NCBI GenBank assembly: GCA_031283865.1
Contig: JAITAX010000075.1
Location: 1-5,014 of the forward strand
Origin: Eubacteriales Family XIII. Incertae Sedis bacterium
GTDB lineage: Bacteria > Bacillota > Clostridia > Peptostreptococcales > Anaerovoracaceae
Reading direction: 5' to 3'
Length of the DNA: 5,014 bases
Program-made: the position numbers and the translations under genes
Shown: piece by piece, positions 1-5,014 of the stretch
Position numbering within the stretch: position 1 is the first letter of the stretch
How the letters are laid out: every line of letters starts with the position of its first letter
The notes under the pieces: model-generated
Seen by the model: only the letters and a program-made list of their open reading frames with translations
The model's database searches: none
What the model was told of the DNA's origin: nothing

Positions 1-13
1 GAATCGACAATCG

Positions 14-20
14 TTTTTTT
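14..20. other. T-tract at window edge, possible tail of an upstream terminator
   Basis: Seven consecutive T residues follow an AATCG at the left edge of the window. On the plus strand this could be the U-tract of a Rho-independent terminator for a gene to the left, but any GC-rich stem would lie mostly or wholly outside the window. Only a 3-bp CGA/TCG pairing is visible, so the terminator reading is a guess. The tract lies just ahead of the promoter candidate for the downstream gene, which fits a boundary between transcription units. Confidence 0.2.
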
Positions 21-25
21 GCGTC

Positions 26-54
26 TTCTCCCGCGGTCCCCTTTATGATATACT
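26..54 (+). promoter_or_regulatory. Candidate sigma-A type promoter with extended -10
   Basis: TATACT at 49-54 matches the -10 consensus TATAAT at five of six positions. It is preceded by TG one base away (46-47), which gives a perfect extended -10 arrangement. Seventeen bases upstream, TTCTCC at 26-31 matches the -35 consensus at only three of six positions; extended -10 promoters tolerate a weak -35. Transcription would start near position 61 and leave a leader of about 119 nt before the EIIC-EAL start codon. This is a motif reading only. Confidence 0.42.
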
Positions 55-71
55 GTACAAAGTCAGTCTGC

Positions 72-84
72 TGCCGCTGCGGCA
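72..84. repeat. Short perfect inverted repeat in the 5' leader
   Basis: TGCCGC and GCGGCA flank a single central T, giving a 13-base near-palindrome just downstream of the predicted transcription start. As DNA it could be a small operator half-site pair; as RNA it would form a 5-bp stem with a 3-nt loop. It is short and GC-rich, so chance occurrence in this genome is quite possible. No regulator gene lies next to it in the window. Confidence 0.25.
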
Positions 85-165
85 AGCACGGTCAAGGCTT
101 CCGCGAATCTTGAACGGACGCCGCCGCCCCCTGCCCAAAGACCGGAATTCCGATTAACGACATCC

Positions 166-172
166 AAAGGAG
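166..172 (+). promoter_or_regulatory. Ribosome binding site deciding the EIIC-EAL start
   Basis: AAAGGAG lies 7 bases ahead of the ATG at 180, close to ideal spacing for a Gram-positive Shine-Dalgarno site. The reading frame stays open upstream to a TGA at 111-113 but holds no ATG, GTG or TTG in that stretch. The ATG at 180 is therefore the only normal start available for the full-length protein. Confidence 0.85.
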
Positions 173-179
173 CAAACAC

Positions 180-2324
180 ATGCCGGCAATCTTCGACAAA
201 ATATCGGACAACAATCTCTTGAGCGCCATACGGCGCGGCCTTATTCTGATCATACCGATCGTGATGGCGGGGAGTTTCGCGCTCGTCATCAACAATTTCC
301 CCGTCCGGGCCTATCAGGACTTCATGCTTTTGATCTTCGGCGATTCATGGAAAAATTTGGGGGGATATGTCTGGCAGGGTACCTTCGCGATCCTGAGCGT
401 AGTCGTACTCATGTCCATTTCCTACAGCATGACCGAGGCCTATGTCCACAGGACGAACGTGGACCTGCACCCTTTCTTCGGCTCCATGACGGCACTCGCC
501 TGCTACATCGCGGTCATGTACATCCCCGAAAGCGCCATTCCCCTCCAATTCCTCGGCGCGCTGGGGCTGTTCATCTCCATCATCATCGCTGTGCTTTCCT
601 CGCAGATCTTCATCCTGCTGCACGCCTCCGGCAAATTCCGTATGCGCATCTACTCGGACAGCGCGGACCAGACCGTCGGCCTGAGCCTGCACGCGCTCTT
701 CCCCGCTTTCATCACGATCTGCATCTTTGCCGCCATCCATCTAATCTTCGATTCGACGGGCATCGGCGATATGCAGGCCGCGATGTACGAGCGTTTCCGC
801 ACGCTGTTCGGCGACACCGCAAACGCGGACCTCGGCACGGCCCTCGGCTTCGTCCTGATCTCTCACCTGTTCTGGATATTCGGCCTGCACGGAACCAACA
901 TCATGGAACCCGTGGTGAACAGCGTGTTCGTGCCGAATCTGGAATTGAACGCGCAGGAACTGGCGCAGGGCCTCGAACCGACGCACATGTACTCCAAGGA
1001 ATTTTTTGACATCTTCGTATTTCCGGGCGGCAGCGGCGCGTCCATATGCCTGATCCTCGCGATCATATTTCTGACCAAGCGCACGAATACGCGTCAGATC
1101 GCCATCATCTCAGCGATTCCGAGCATCTTCAACATCAACGAGATATTGATTTACGGCGTACCCATCGTGCTAAACCCTTTCTTCGCCATCCCTTTCATCC
1201 TGACGCCCGCCGTACTGACGCTGACGACGACGGCGGCGATGTTGATCGGCTTGGTCCCCTATGTCACGATGAGCGCCAACTGGACCACGCCCGTGCTGCT
1301 CAGCGGCTTTATGGCGACGGGCTCCGTCGCCGGCGCCCTGCTCCAAGTATTCAACATCTTCGTGGGCGCGGCCTGCTACGGACCCTTTGTGATCCTGTTC
1401 CAAAAGCACAAGGCGCGGGAAGGGCGGAACGCGTTGAACGGCCTGACGGAATGCGTGCTGGCCGGTATGCAGAACCTGACCGCGCGCGGAGACGGCATCG
1501 GCAATCTGGCGCGCGGACTCGCCATCGCGTTGAAAGAGGATTTGCAGGCGGCCATGGCGGAGGCCGAGGACAAACAGGGCAACCCGCTCTTTCTGGAATA
1601 CCAGCCGCAGATCAAATCGGGCGGCGCCCTCCACGGTGTCGAGGCCCTGCTGCGCTGGAAACACCCGCAGTTCGGCATGATTCCGCCGCCCGTCACGGTC
1701 GCGCTGGCGGAAGACACGGGGATCGAGGCCCTGCTGTGCCGCTGGACGCTGCGAAAGTCTTTCCGAGAATTGAAGAATTGGAACGAACGGGGCCTTATGG
1801 CCATCCTGTCCGTCAACCTGTCGCCCACGCAGATTTCCGACGACATCGCGGAGCTCGTCGCCTGCGAACTCGCGATCAATGCGCTCGATCCGAACCTGAT
1901 CGAACTGGAGGTGACGGAACAGCTCGCGCTTACAACCGCTTCGCGCCGCAGACTCGCGCAGCTGAAAGAACTCGGCGTGCGGCTCGCGATGGACGATTTC
2001 GGCATGGGGCACACATCGCTCATGTACCTGAAAGAATTTGATTTGAGCACGCTGAAATTGGACGGCGTGTTGGTCAAGGATATCGTGGACTCGGCGACCT
2101 CACGCGATATCATCATGTCCATCTCGCACCTCGCGGAGGTCTCCGGCATAGAACTCATAGCGGAATACGTCGAAACGCGCGAACAAAGCGACCTGCTGCA
2201 CTCGCTCGGCGTCCACATCTACCAAGGCTATCTGTACAGCAAGCCGCTCCTGCCGGACCGTCTGTTCACGTACTGGGAGGGCTTGCGCTCCTCCATGCTG
2301 CTGAACGAACACAAGCCGCAATAG
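180..2324 (+). CDS. PTS EIIC (cellobiose/chitobiose type)-EAL domain fusion, putative sugar-responsive cyclic di-GMP phosphodiesterase
   Basis: The 714-residue protein has two parts. Residues 1 to about 410 are a polytopic membrane domain of the lactose/cellobiose PTS EIIC family, with hydrophobic segments near 20-38, 66-82, 100-148, 170-190, 219-236, 286-299 and 305-408. The family blocks FGLHG (H237) and FNINE (E321) are present. After a linker (about 410-446), residues about 447-700 form an EAL domain, which hydrolyses cyclic di-GMP to pGpG. Expected catalytic and metal positions are present: E488 of the EAL motif, N546, E577 and E580, D605-D606, K626, E662 and Q682. No GGDEF domain is present, so breakdown rather than synthesis is predicted. 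The start follows a strong ribosome binding site; the N-terminus is shorter than in typical EIIC proteins. No EIIA or EIIB gene is nearby, so a sensor role is more likely than ordinary PTS transport; that is inference. The gene stands alone and converges on the aminotransferase. Domain identity is near certain, ligand and activity are not. Confidence 0.93.
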   Translation: MPAIFDKISDNNLLSAIRRGLILIIPIVMAGSFALVINNFPVRAYQDFMLLIFGDSWKNLGGYVWQGTFAILSVVVLMSISYSMTEAYVHRTNVDLHPFFGSMTALACYIAVMYIPESAIPLQFLGALGLFISIIIAVLSSQIFILLHASGKFRMRIYSDSADQTVGLSLHALFPAFITICIFAAIHLIFDSTGIGDMQAAMYERFRTLFGDTANADLGTALGFVLISHLFWIFGLHGTNIMEPVVNSVFVPNLELNAQELAQGLEPTHMYSKEFFDIFVFPGGSGASICLILAIIFLTKRTNTRQIAIISAIPSIFNINEILIYGVPIVLNPFFAIPFILTPAVLTLTTTAAMLIGLVPYVTMSANWTTPVLLSGFMATGSVAGALLQVFNIFVGAACYGPFVILFQKHKAREGRNALNGLTECVLAGMQNLTARGDGIGNLARGLAIALKEDLQAAMAEAEDKQGNPLFLEYQPQIKSGGALHGVEALLRWKHPQFGMIPPPVTVALAEDTGIEALLCRWTLRKSFRELKNWNERGLMAILSVNLSPTQISDDIAELVACELAINALDPNLIELEVTEQLALTTASRRRLAQLKELGVRLAMDDFGMGHTSLMYLKEFDLSTLKLDGVLVKDIVDSATSRDIIMSISHLAEVSGIELIAEYVETREQSDLLHSLGVHIYQGYLYSKPLLPDRLFTYWEGLRSSMLLNEHKPQ

Positions 2325-2333
2325 ATCGGCGCG

Positions 2334-2359
2334 CGCGCGGGAGAACTCAGGCCCGCGCG
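2334..2359. terminator. GC-rich hairpin between convergent genes, possible bidirectional terminator
   Basis: CGCGCGGG at 2334-2341 and CCCGCGCG at 2352-2359 are perfect reverse complements and form an 8-bp all-GC stem with a 10-nt loop. The structure lies 3' of both converging genes and includes the aminotransferase stop codon (2347-2349) in its loop. Neither strand has a T-tract after the stem, so it is not a textbook Rho-independent terminator. It may act as a transcript-end stabiliser, assist a factor-dependent terminator, or have no role. Confidence 0.4.
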
Positions 2360-3537
2360 AAGCACGCCGCCGCAAGCTTCTCAAAGGCCGGCAGCGAACG
2401 CCTGATCGTATCCTCGGAAACGCAGTACGCAAGGCGCACGTAACCCGGACAGCCGAAAGAGGCGCCGGGAACGACGAGGATGTTGTAACGCTTCGCGGCC
2501 TCTGCAAAATCGACGTCCGGAACGGGACTCTTCATCCACAGATAGAAAGCGCCCTGTGGAAATACGCAGGAAAAGCCAAGGGCGCGAAGCCCCTCGTACA
2601 GAAGTCTCCTGTTTCGGTCATAGGCTTCGACGTCGGTCCTTGCGCCAAGGCATTCGGCTGCGACGCGCTGCATGAGGGAGGGCGCGTTGACGAAGCCGAG
2701 TACGCGCGTGGCGATGCAGGCGGCCTCATAGACGATTTCGTATTCGTGCACCGCGCGCGGTATGACGATGTAGCCGATGCGTTCGCCGGGCAGGGAAAGC
2801 GACTTCGACCATGAGTAGCATATTATGGTATTATTGTAGAATTTTGTGACATACGGAACCTCAACGCCGTCGTAGGCGAGTTCGCGGTACGGTTCGTCCG
2901 ACAGGATGAAGATCTCCGTGCCGTATGCGCGCCGGCCCGCTTCCAGAACCTCCGCAATCCGCGCGATTGTCTCGGCGGTGTACACGACGCCCGTGGGATT
3001 GTTCGGCGAATTGAGGATGACGGCCTTGGTCCTCGGGCTCAGCGCCGTTTCCAGCCGCTGCGGATCCGGCATGAAATCCTCCGTGTTCGGCGGCACGACG
3101 ACGAGCTTGCCGTCGTAATTCGCGACGTAATTGCCGTATTCCACAAAATAGGGCGCGAACGCGATCACCTCGTCCCCCGGATTCAGCAGGGTCTTCAGCA
3201 CGACGTTCAAACCGCCGGCCGCGCCGACGGACATGATGATGTTGTCCGCGTCGAAAGCCGTTCCAAAACGAGCGTTCAGAGAATCCGCCACGGCGCCGCG
3301 CACGTCCGCGTAGCCCGCGTTGTTCATATAGCCGTGCACGAGCAGGGAATCCTCCCTGTCGAGCACACCGCGTATCGCCCGACCGACCGCCGCGGGCGCC
3401 GGAAAATTCGGATTCCCGAGGCTGAAATCGTAGACGTTTTCGCGGCCGTGCAGCGCGGCCAGCCTGTTGCCCTCCTCAAACATAGCGCGGATGGCGCTGT
3501 TGCCCCGCGCGAGCGCGAGCATCTTCTCAGAAATCAT
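2347..3537 (-). CDS. PLP-dependent aminotransferase, class I/II (fold type I)
   Basis: The 396-residue product is a full-length cytoplasmic fold-type I aminotransferase of the aspartate aminotransferase superfamily. Visible landmarks are the N-terminal GNPNFPAP substrate-loop block (41-48), the aromatic Y130 expected to stack on the cofactor ring, NSPNNPTG (176-183, cofactor-contacting N180), SDEPY (213-217, D214 contacting the pyridine nitrogen and Y217 the 3'-hydroxyl), SWSKSLSLPGERIGY with the Schiff-base lysine K245 and phosphate-contacting R253, and R368 in the C-terminal VRLAY block, the usual substrate-carboxylate arginine. All key residues are intact, so an active enzyme is expected. 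The substrate pair cannot be fixed from sequence; aspartate, aromatic or branched donors with 2-oxoglutarate are all possible. The gene is the last of the minus-strand set, 29 bases after queA, and occupies the place where tgt is often found. The start is supported by AAGGAG 10 bases upstream. Confidence 0.93.
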   Translation of the reverse strand: MISEKMLALARGNSAIRAMFEEGNRLAALHGRENVYDFSLGNPNFPAPAAVGRAIRGVLDREDSLLVHGYMNNAGYADVRGAVADSLNARFGTAFDADNIIMSVGAAGGLNVVLKTLLNPGDEVIAFAPYFVEYGNYVANYDGKLVVVPPNTEDFMPDPQRLETALSPRTKAVILNSPNNPTGVVYTAETIARIAEVLEAGRRAYGTEIFILSDEPYRELAYDGVEVPYVTKFYNNTIICYSWSKSLSLPGERIGYIVIPRAVHEYEIVYEAACIATRVLGFVNAPSLMQRVAAECLGARTDVEAYDRNRRLLYEGLRALGFSCVFPQGAFYLWMKSPVPDVDFAEAAKRYNILVVPGASFGCPGYVRLAYCVSEDTIRRSLPAFEKLAAACFARA

Positions 3538-3547
3538 CTCTGAACAA

Positions 3548-3553
3548 CTCCTT
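3548..3553 (-). promoter_or_regulatory. Ribosome binding site of the aminotransferase gene
   Basis: On the minus strand AAGGAG lies 10 bases before the ATG at 3537-3535, inside the 29-base gap after queA. It supports this start and suggests independent ribosome loading on a shared message rather than strict coupling to queA. Confidence 0.8.
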
Positions 3554-3566
3554 TCGGCGGCGTCCT

Positions 3567-4631
3567 TTACAGCAAGAGCATCGCGTCGCCATAACTGAAA
3601 AATCTATAATTCATTGAAATTGCTTCCTCGTAGGCGCGCAGTACAGTTTCCCGACCGCAGAAAGCCGACACGAGCATGAGCAGCGTGGATTTCGGCAGGT
3701 GGAAATTCGTGAGCAAGGCGTCCGCGCACTTGAAGCGATAGCCCGGATATATGAAGATCTCCGTGCCGCCGCCGCCCGCCGCGACGCGCCGGGCGCCCGT
3801 CCTGCGGTCGCAGAGGACCGCGCTCTCCAAGGCGCGCGCCGAGGTCGTTCCGACGCAGATTACGCGGCCCTTTTCGGCCATTGTTTCGTCGATCAGCGCG
3901 GCGCAGTTCGCATCGATCACGTACTCCTCGAGGTGCATGTTGTGCGCCTCTATGCGCTCCGTCTTCACGGGCCGAAAGGTGCCGGGCCCGACGTGCAGGG
4001 TTAAGCGCGCCACGCGCACACCCGCCGCGTGCACGGCGTCAAGCAGCTCTTCCGTGAAGTGCAGCCCCGCCGTGGGCGCGGCGACGGAACCCCATACGCG
4101 CGAATACACCGTCTGGTAGCGCGTTTTGTCCGTTTCGTCGGCCTCCCGGCCGATATAGGGCGGAATCGGCATGTTGCCGACGGCGGACAGCCTTTCCATG
4201 AAATCCCCCGTATAGCGGAACGACGCGACGCGCAGCCCATCCGGCAGGCAATCCAAGATCTCCGCCGCAAAGTCGCCGTTTTCCGTAAAGCGCAGCAGAT
4301 CCCCGCGCCGCAGACGCTTGCCGGGCCGCGCCATGAGTTCCCAGACATCCCCGCGCACGCGCCTCGTAAGCAGGCATTCCACGCGGGCGCCCGCGCCGTC
4401 CGTCCCGGGCCGCTCGCGAACGCCGAAAAGCCGCGCGGGCAGCACCTTGGACTCGTTGAGCACGAGGCAGTCACCGGCCCGCAGATACGATACGATATCG
4501 TAAAACCGGCGGTGCTCGATACGGCCCGTATCGCGATGCAGCACCATGAGGCGCGAGGCATCGCGCCGATCCGTCGGATAACGCGCGATCAGTTCAGCCG
4601 GAAGCGCGTAGTCAAATTCCCGCAAAAGCAT
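3567..4631 (-). CDS. queA: S-adenosylmethionine:tRNA ribosyltransferase-isomerase QueA
   Basis: QueA uses S-adenosylmethionine as a ribosyl donor to convert preQ1 at the wobble position (34) of GUN-anticodon tRNAs to epoxyqueuosine, the penultimate step of queuosine formation; it acts in the cytoplasm. The 354-residue length fits the family (about 340-355). Family blocks run in order: DRRDASRLMVL (21-31), NESKVLPAR (59-67), MPIPPYIGR (154-162), GSVAAPTAGLHFT (181-193), LHVGPGTFRPV (212-222), GTTSARALES (261-270), LLTNFHLPKSTLLML (306-320) and FSYGDAML near the C-terminus. Nothing is truncated. The N-terminal ARYPTDRRDASR varies from the usual AQ-P form but keeps the core. The gene starts 4 bases after the SpoIID-like gene and ends 29 bases before the aminotransferase, consistent with an operon. 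The usual partner tgt, which inserts preQ1, is not in the window. Confidence 0.98.
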   Translation of the reverse strand: MLLREFDYALPAELIARYPTDRRDASRLMVLHRDTGRIEHRRFYDIVSYLRAGDCLVLNESKVLPARLFGVRERPGTDGAGARVECLLTRRVRGDVWELMARPGKRLRRGDLLRFTENGDFAAEILDCLPDGLRVASFRYTGDFMERLSAVGNMPIPPYIGREADETDKTRYQTVYSRVWGSVAAPTAGLHFTEELLDAVHAAGVRVARLTLHVGPGTFRPVKTERIEAHNMHLEEYVIDANCAALIDETMAEKGRVICVGTTSARALESAVLCDRRTGARRVAAGGGGTEIFIYPGYRFKCADALLTNFHLPKSTLLMLVSAFCGRETVLRAYEEAISMNYRFFSYGDAMLLL

Positions 4632-4635
4632 CCCG

Positions 4636-4641
4636 TCACCT
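4636..4641 (-). promoter_or_regulatory. queA ribosome binding site overlapping the upstream stop codon
   Basis: On the minus strand AGGTGA precedes the queA ATG by 4 bases, and its last three bases are the TGA stop of the SpoIID-like gene. Ribosomes finishing the upstream gene stop directly on the queA initiation site, so translational coupling is likely. The core match to the anti-Shine-Dalgarno is AGGTG, weaker than the AAGGAG-type sites of the other two genes, which fits reliance on coupling. Confidence 0.65.
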
Positions 4642-5014
4642 GATCTGCACGTCTGTAAAATACTTTGTTAAAATTTGCCGAAAATCGTAACCCTGCTTGG
4701 CCATCTCTATGGCGCTGTCCTGCGGCATTCCCACGCCGTGGCCGTAGCCGCTGCCCGTGAAAGTGACGCTGCCGCCCGTCACCGGCTCGTCGTTCGCCTG
4801 CGTGCCGCTCGCCGTCCCCAAGCGCTCCGAGGCGCGCACATGCTCGTCCGCGCCTTGGATGAAAGCATCCGCCGGCGCCAAGGCACCGAAGCCGGAGGCG
4901 GAAAGGACAAAAAAATCGCCTGTAAGCTGCTCGTCGCCCGCCGCGCCCGCCGCGTGAATCGCGAGAGACTGCGGCAGGGCGGGAAGCGCGCCACCGAAAG
5001 TGAAGCGCAGCGAC
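4636..5014 (-). CDS. SpoIID/LytB-domain protein, C-terminal part (5' end outside window)
   Basis: Only the last 125 residues are visible; the frame stays open to the right edge, so the start lies beyond it. SpoIID-type domains are peptidoglycan lytic transglycosylases that cut denuded glycan strands during engulfment, or related exported wall proteins. The diagnostic C-terminal block is present: GYGHGVGM (4726-4749), then PQDSAIEMAKQGYDF and ILTKYFTDVQI, matching the family pattern GxGHGVGMSQ..A..MA..GYxY..IL..YY.G(V/I)xI. The catalytic glutamate lies in the unseen N-terminal part, so activity cannot be judged, nor can a signal peptide. The usual SQ(Y/W)GA after GHGVGM reads PQDSA here. A TTG at 4881 could formally start a short protein, but the domain-like sequence continues upstream, so this is one longer gene. 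It is the first visible member of the minus-strand set and abuts queA. It could be SpoIID itself or a vegetative paralogue. Confidence 0.9.
   Translation of the reverse strand, partial: SLRFTFGGALPALPQSLAIHAAGAAGDEQLTGDFFVLSASGFGALAPADAFIQGADEHVRASERLGTASGTQANDEPVTGGSVTFTGSGYGHGVGMPQDSAIEMAKQGYDFRQILTKYFTDVQIR

Noticed and set aside
55..179. Cyclic di-GMP (GEMM-type) riboswitch in the leader of the EAL gene
   Set aside because: I looked for the conserved GEMM core elements and found none; the leader is C-rich with only short pairings.
1380..1520. Possible artificial join or frameshift between the EIIC and EAL parts
   Set aside because: The frame is continuous, codon style does not change noticeably across the linker, and the linker leads smoothly into the EAL start helix, so a true fusion is the better reading.
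1046..2218. Long open frames on both strands inside the EIIC-EAL gene (for example about 280 codons on the minus strand and 331 codons in another plus frame)
   Set aside because: They are rich in Arg, Ala, Gly and His with no recognisable motifs, as expected for shadow frames in GC-rich DNA, whereas the 180-2324 frame carries all the EIIC and EAL motifs.
2818..2855. AT-rich island inside the aminotransferase gene, possible transferred fragment or promoter
   Set aside because: It codes for FYNNTIICYSWSK next to the catalytic lysine; the Asn, Ile, Tyr and Phe codons account for the composition and the frame is intact.
3590..3630. AT-rich patch resembling an internal minus-strand promoter for the aminotransferase
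   Set aside because: The bases encode the conserved QueA C-terminal residues SMNYRFFSY, which explains the AT-richness; the best -10/-35 pairing matches consensus poorly.
4001..4643. Open frames of 112-204 codons on both strands overlapping queA
   Set aside because: The compositions are low-complexity Arg/Ala/Pro-rich and no domain is visible; the queA frame explains the region fully.
4639..4881. A separate small 81-residue protein starting at TTG 4881
   Set aside because: The frame is open through to 5014 and the upstream residues continue plausible SpoIID-family sequence; no ribosome site was seen before the TTG, so it is the C-terminus of a longer gene.

Overview
The window looks like chromosomal DNA from a GC-rich (about 58-60 % by eye) Gram-positive-type anaerobe, most likely a member of the Clostridia or a related Firmicutes lineage. 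The evidence is a SpoIID/LytB-type protein directly upstream of queA, purine-rich Shine-Dalgarno sites, a clostridial-style class I/II aminotransferase and a lactose/cellobiose-family PTS membrane domain. No exact taxon can be named from the sequence alone.

Layout. Positions 1-179 are a non-coding leader with a plausible extended -10 promoter near 49-54, a short perfect inverted repeat at 72-84 and a clear ribosome binding site. Positions 180-2324 (+) hold one large gene. It encodes a membrane-embedded PTS EIIC domain of the cellobiose/chitobiose type fused to a cytoplasmic EAL domain (cyclic di-GMP phosphodiesterase). This is the most interesting feature. No EIIA, EIIB or other PTS gene is in the window. 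Positions 2325-2346 are a very short convergent gap; a GC-rich hairpin at 2334-2359 starts in it and runs into the 3' end of the opposing gene. Positions 2347-5014 are a tightly packed minus-strand gene set, in transcription order: a SpoIID/LytB-domain protein (5' end beyond the window), queA (4-base gap, with a ribosome binding site overlapping the upstream stop codon) and a PLP-dependent aminotransferase (29-base gap). No stretch over 300 bases lacks a gene.

How the genes relate. The three minus-strand genes look like one transcription unit mixing cell-wall or sporulation-type, tRNA-modification and amino-acid functions. The queA partner tgt, often next to queA in Firmicutes, is not here; the aminotransferase occupies that position. 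The EIIC-EAL gene appears to be an independent single-gene unit. Its sugar-site residues and its EAL catalytic residues both appear intact, so the natural hypothesis is a receptor that couples an extracellular sugar to cyclic di-GMP breakdown. The architecture is, to my recollection, already present in database annotations; I do not know of a worked-out function. No CRISPR array, mobile element, tRNA or rRNA was seen.
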